The translations under genes and the position numbers were made by a program. From Niabella pedocola (GTDB lineage: Bacteria > Bacteroidota > Bacteroidia > Chitinophagales > Chitinophagaceae), in contig NZ_JAJNEC010000005.1 of assembly GCF_021044425.1 (NCBI RefSeq), positions 2,294,001 to 2,358,000 on the forward strand: DNA of 64,000 bases, in the 5' to 3' direction. This document shows positions 61,743-64,000 of the stretch, in pieces. How positions within the stretch are numbered: position 1 is the stretch's first letter; each line of letters opens with the position of its first letter. Below the pieces are notes generated by a model. It searched no databases. It worked only from the letters and a program-made list of their open reading frames with translations, and was not told the origin of the DNA.

Positions 61743-62021
61743 ATGAAATTCAGAAGGGGTATTTTATTGTTCATCATTGGTGTGCTCCTCGTAGCCTATT
61801 TTACCAAACCGTCTAAAGATGGTTTTATCAAATGGATGCAGCCGGTGGTGAGCCGCACGCACAACCCTCCTGTAGTGGATTACCAGGATAAATTCCTTTA
61901 TGCGCTGGTAACCGCAACCTATGTGGACGCAGGTAACCCGGTTAAAGAAAATAACCGCGTGGTGGCGCCTTCCAGTAAAGAAACCTATATTGGTGTTTTC
62001 GGCCGTTACTGGAAACAGTAG
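61743..62021 (+). CDS. Small DUF4359-like membrane-anchored protein
   Basis: 92 residues. A membrane helix (RGILLFIIGVLLVAYFT) is followed by KPSKDGFIKWMQPVV and a short exported domain with YALVTATYVD, ending GVFGRYWKQ. The 'N-P-(S)-K-x-x-F' segment after the helix resembles the DUF4359 family, but the match is by eye. It follows the SNF2 gene after a hairpin. Function unknown. Confidence 0.65.
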   Translation: MKFRRGILLFIIGVLLVAYFTKPSKDGFIKWMQPVVSRTHNPPVVDYQDKFLYALVTATYVDAGNPVKENNRVVAPSSKETYIGVFGRYWKQ

Positions 62022-62024
62022 GCG

Positions 62025-62073
62025 TATCAGCAATCAGCTATCAGAGGTCAGCTTTCAGCCTTCGGTGATCAGT
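62025..62073 (+). repeat. Seven tandem heptamers of the NNTCAGN type
   Basis: Seven in-phase 7-bp units (TATCAGC, AATCAGC, TATCAGA, GGTCAGC, TTTCAGC, CTTCGGT, GATCAGT) lie right after the DUF4359-like gene. A different heptamer array is at 32502-32543, and both lie between genes that converge. The remaining intergenic stretch to 62196 shows no gene. Confidence 0.6.
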
Positions 62074-62196
62074 TGTTTACATCTGTGATCGATGATTTGG
62101 CATTGCATGAGAAAATGAGAATAGGGAATTGGATGCCATATCAGGTACTAACCGCGACCCAATCTGGAACTTTAAACGTTAAACCTGAAACCGCCC

Positions 62197-63081
62197 TCAC
62201 CCCCTCGGATGCCGCTCCCGGTAATGCTTTGGCGACTGGCCGAACTTTTTTTTGAAGATCCGGGAAAAATAAAAAAGCGTATCAAAGCCCGTTTGATCGG
62301 CGATCTCCCGTACAGGTAAGCTGGTAGCACGCAGCAATTCGCTGGCTTTGCCCAGCCGCAACTCCAGGTGGTATTGATTGGGCGACAGTCCCGTTACGGC
62401 TTTAAAATCTTTTCTGAATTTGGAGTAGCTAACCGTGAGTTGCTGCGCTACATGCGTCATGCTTACATCACTTTCCAGGGCTTCCTGTAACAGGAACTTT
62501 GCTTTGGAGATGTATTGAAACGCATCGCCGGTATTTTCTTTTTTGTAAACCGATGCATTATAAACCAGCGACAGCAATTGTACCACAAAGCCGGCGATCA
62601 GTTGGTGGTATCCCGGGGTGGCATTTTTGATCGTATGGATCAGGTTATGAAACGTGGCCAGTAGCTCTTCGTGCAACCCTACATGGATCACCGGGTTTTT
62701 TTTGCTGAAAAAGCCGGATTTCATCAGCCGTTGCGGGTAGTAGCCGTTAAAGCCGATCCAGTATTCTTCCCAACCGATTTTGGAGATGGGTTTATACCGG
62801 TGCCAGGTACCCGGAAACAACAGGAAGCAGCTGCCTTCCTGTATCGTACTGGAAGCCTGGTGCGCTGTTTCAAAAACACCGCTTCCCTGCGAGATGAATA
62901 CAATATAGTAATCATTCAGGATCCGTCCTTTGTTCCAGGTAAAGCGATGGGTGCTGGGATGTTCGCGGCTTAGCGGATAAGGCTGGTGTTGACCGATTTT
63001 GGTATAGCCCACCGTGGTAACATACAATCCCCAGTTGTCTTCAATCGTTGTTTTTGCGAGATATTTATGAAAATTCTTCAC
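62197..63081 (-). CDS. AraC-family transcriptional regulator
   Basis: 294 residues. An N-terminal cupin (YPLSREHPSTHRFTWNKGRIL, GSGVFETA, GSCFLLFPGTWHRYKPISKIGWEEYWIGF) binds the effector, probably a sugar. The C-terminal 100 residues have both AraC HTH motifs (DVSMTHVAQQLTVSYSKFRKDFKAVTGLSPNQYHLELRL and LPVREIADQTGFDTLFYFSRIFKKKFGQSPKHYRERHP). It is divergent from a truncated SusC gene, its likely target. Confidence 0.93.
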   Translation of the reverse strand: MKNFHKYLAKTTIEDNWGLYVTTVGYTKIGQHQPYPLSREHPSTHRFTWNKGRILNDYYIVFISQGSGVFETAHQASSTIQEGSCFLLFPGTWHRYKPISKIGWEEYWIGFNGYYPQRLMKSGFFSKKNPVIHVGLHEELLATFHNLIHTIKNATPGYHQLIAGFVVQLLSLVYNASVYKKENTGDAFQYISKAKFLLQEALESDVSMTHVAQQLTVSYSKFRKDFKAVTGLSPNQYHLELRLGKASELLRATSLPVREIADQTGFDTLFYFSRIFKKKFGQSPKHYRERHPRG

Positions 63082-63101
63082 TTCTTAAATATACATGAAA
63101 T

Positions 63102-63372
63102 ATCAGAAAGTGTAAATTAAAAGCGGGATAGTGTATGTGTTTTCGGCTTAAGCAGGTGTAAATTTGGAACAGAAGCCGTTGATGAAAAGCAGGATTGGAT
63201 CCTACTCCGGCGATGATGATTGCTTTATTAACAAAAGGTAACGATTGATGATTTGGGTAAATAATAGCCGGGATCGGAGTTGTTGTACGGTCCCGTATCT
63301 GGTACAAAAAACGTTCATGGGAGCCGGTATTAGAAATATATTTTTTGAACAGATCAGAAAATGTAAATTTAA
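63102..63372. promoter_or_regulatory. Repeated RTGTAAATTW motif in the AraC/SusC divergent region
   Basis: ATCAGAAAGTGTAAATTAA (63102-63120) and ATCAGAAAATGTAAATTTAA (63353-63372) are two near-identical same-strand copies, and a shorter copy, GTGTAAATTTG, lies at 63156-63166. They flank the 354-bp gap, one near the regulator start and one 64 bases before the SusC start. Such sites could be AraC operators; TAAATTTG at 63159-63166 also fits a -7 box. Confidence 0.5.
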
Positions 63373-63435
63373 TGCCCGGTGACAGCCATAGGAAAAACGC
63401 ACCGGTAGCCCATTCAATATTTAAACAAGCCAATT

Positions 63436-64000
63436 ATGATGATGCTCAAACTGCTAAAAAGATCGCTGCTGCTAAGGCAGGGCGCACTGTTTCTGTTGCT
63501 GCTTTTGTTTCAGGAGGCGGCAACCGCCCAGGGAACGCAATCTACCATCCAGGGGGTGGTAACCCTTAGCCGCTCCGGTGATGACCCGGCGGGTACTTCT
63601 ATTAATGTAAAAGGAAAGATAGAGGCCACCGCCACCGACAAAAATGGAAAATTCAGTTTAAAACTCCGGCTGCCGGCCACCCTGGTCATTTCAAGGGTCG
63701 GTTACGGTACAATGGAAATACCGGTAGTATCGGATGAGCCGGTAACCGCATTGCTTACGGAAACCAGCAATAATATGAACGAGGTGGTGGTCGTAAGCTA
63801 TGGTACCCGGCTGGCAAAAGATATTACCAGTGCGGTAAGTACTTTTAATGCGGCAAAGGCAAAAGATATTCCGGCTGCAGAATTCGGGCAGCGCCTGCAG
63901 GGACGCGTGGCGGGGGTACAGATCAATATGGCCAATGGCCGGCCCGGACAGGGTATCGATATGCGCATACGCGGTGCGGCATCATTGGGTAATGGTTATC
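63436..64000 (+). CDS. SusC/RagA TonB-linked transporter, N-terminal part
   Basis: The frame opens at ATG 63436 (ATG also at 63439 and 63442) and runs off the window after 188 codons. A long hydrophobic signal (LLLRQGALFLLLLLFQEAATA) is followed by the carboxypeptidase-regulatory domain (GVVTLSRSGDDPAGTSINV), the SusC tag NEVVVVSYGTRLAKDITSAV and the plug start LQGRVAGVQINMANGRPGQG. The three consecutive ATG codons leave the exact start open. It is the likely target of the divergent AraC regulator. Confidence 0.88.
   Translation, partial: MMMLKLLKRSLLLRQGALFLLLLLFQEAATAQGTQSTIQGVVTLSRSGDDPAGTSINVKGKIEATATDKNGKFSLKLRLPATLVISRVGYGTMEIPVVSDEPVTALLTETSNNMNEVVVVSYGTRLAKDITSAVSTFNAAKAKDIPAAEFGQRLQGRVAGVQINMANGRPGQGIDMRIRGAASLGNGY

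Noticed and set aside
1..64000. Search by eye for CRISPR arrays, insertion sequences, phage genes, ribosomal RNA and toxin-antitoxin pairs
   Set aside because: No direct-repeat/spacer array, transposase, integrase, phage structural gene, rRNA or clear toxin gene was seen; the XRE gene at 44453 has no adjacent small toxin.

Overview
The window comes from a Bacteroidota chromosome, most likely family Chitinophagaceae. Supporting signs are SusC/SusD pairs, several TonB-dependent receptors with carboxypeptidase-regulatory N-termini, LytTR two-component pairs, an S46 peptidase, few Shine-Dalgarno sequences, and -7 promoter elements of the TAnnTTTG type. Base composition is near 47-50% GC, except for a visibly AT-richer receptor/lipoprotein cassette at 36.1-40.3 kb.

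Layout. 0-4.9 kb: the imuA (3' end)-imuB-dnaE2 mutagenic translesion cassette, then a tRNA-Thr(CGT) on the minus strand. 5.1-9.8 kb: an ECF sigma/anti-sigma pair, two ferritin-like proteins and a small Trp-rich secreted repeat protein, lying between a degraded copy (5.1 kb) and an intact copy (8.9-9.8 kb) of a thioredoxin-reductase-like gene. 10.3-17.5 kb (minus): an RCC1-repeat surface protein, dGTPase, two unknown membrane proteins and a Gfo/Idh/MocA oxidoreductase with a LacI-like operator. 17.7-21.9 kb: a LytTR two-component system with a TlpA-like thioredoxin. 22-27.6 kb (minus): a TonB receptor with an NTF2-like protein, then PadR and PspC-domain genes. 27.8-35.9 kb: 2-hydroxyacid dehydrogenase, S46 peptidase, dipeptide epimerase, galE, and a Pit phosphate transporter with its DUF47 partner. 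36.1-40.3 kb: a TonB receptor and a beta-helix lipoprotein behind a phased 11-bp repeat array. 40.5-45.0 kb: a second LytTR system, a divergent PLC-like/beta-barrel gene with a 21-bp-phased direct repeat between them, then an XRE regulator behind an eight-half-site operator array. 45-55.6 kb (minus): transglutaminase-like protein, SusD, SusC, fatty acid hydroxylase-family protein, beta-lactamase-like hydrolase and an esterase-like lipoprotein. 55.7-62.0 kb: gcvT, comB, a SWIM/SNF2 helicase and a small DUF4359-like protein. 62.2-64 kb: an AraC regulator divergent from a truncated SusC gene.

The strongest unexplained signals are regulatory. They are a shared ECF promoter in front of both the sigma gene and the ferritin operon, a putative LytTR target site in front of a PLC-like/barrel fusion, a two-block operator array in front of an XRE gene, and a Pho-box-like array between the phosphate transporter operon and a receptor/lipoprotein pair. 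All motif positions were read by eye. No homology search was run, so family names rest on recognised motifs.
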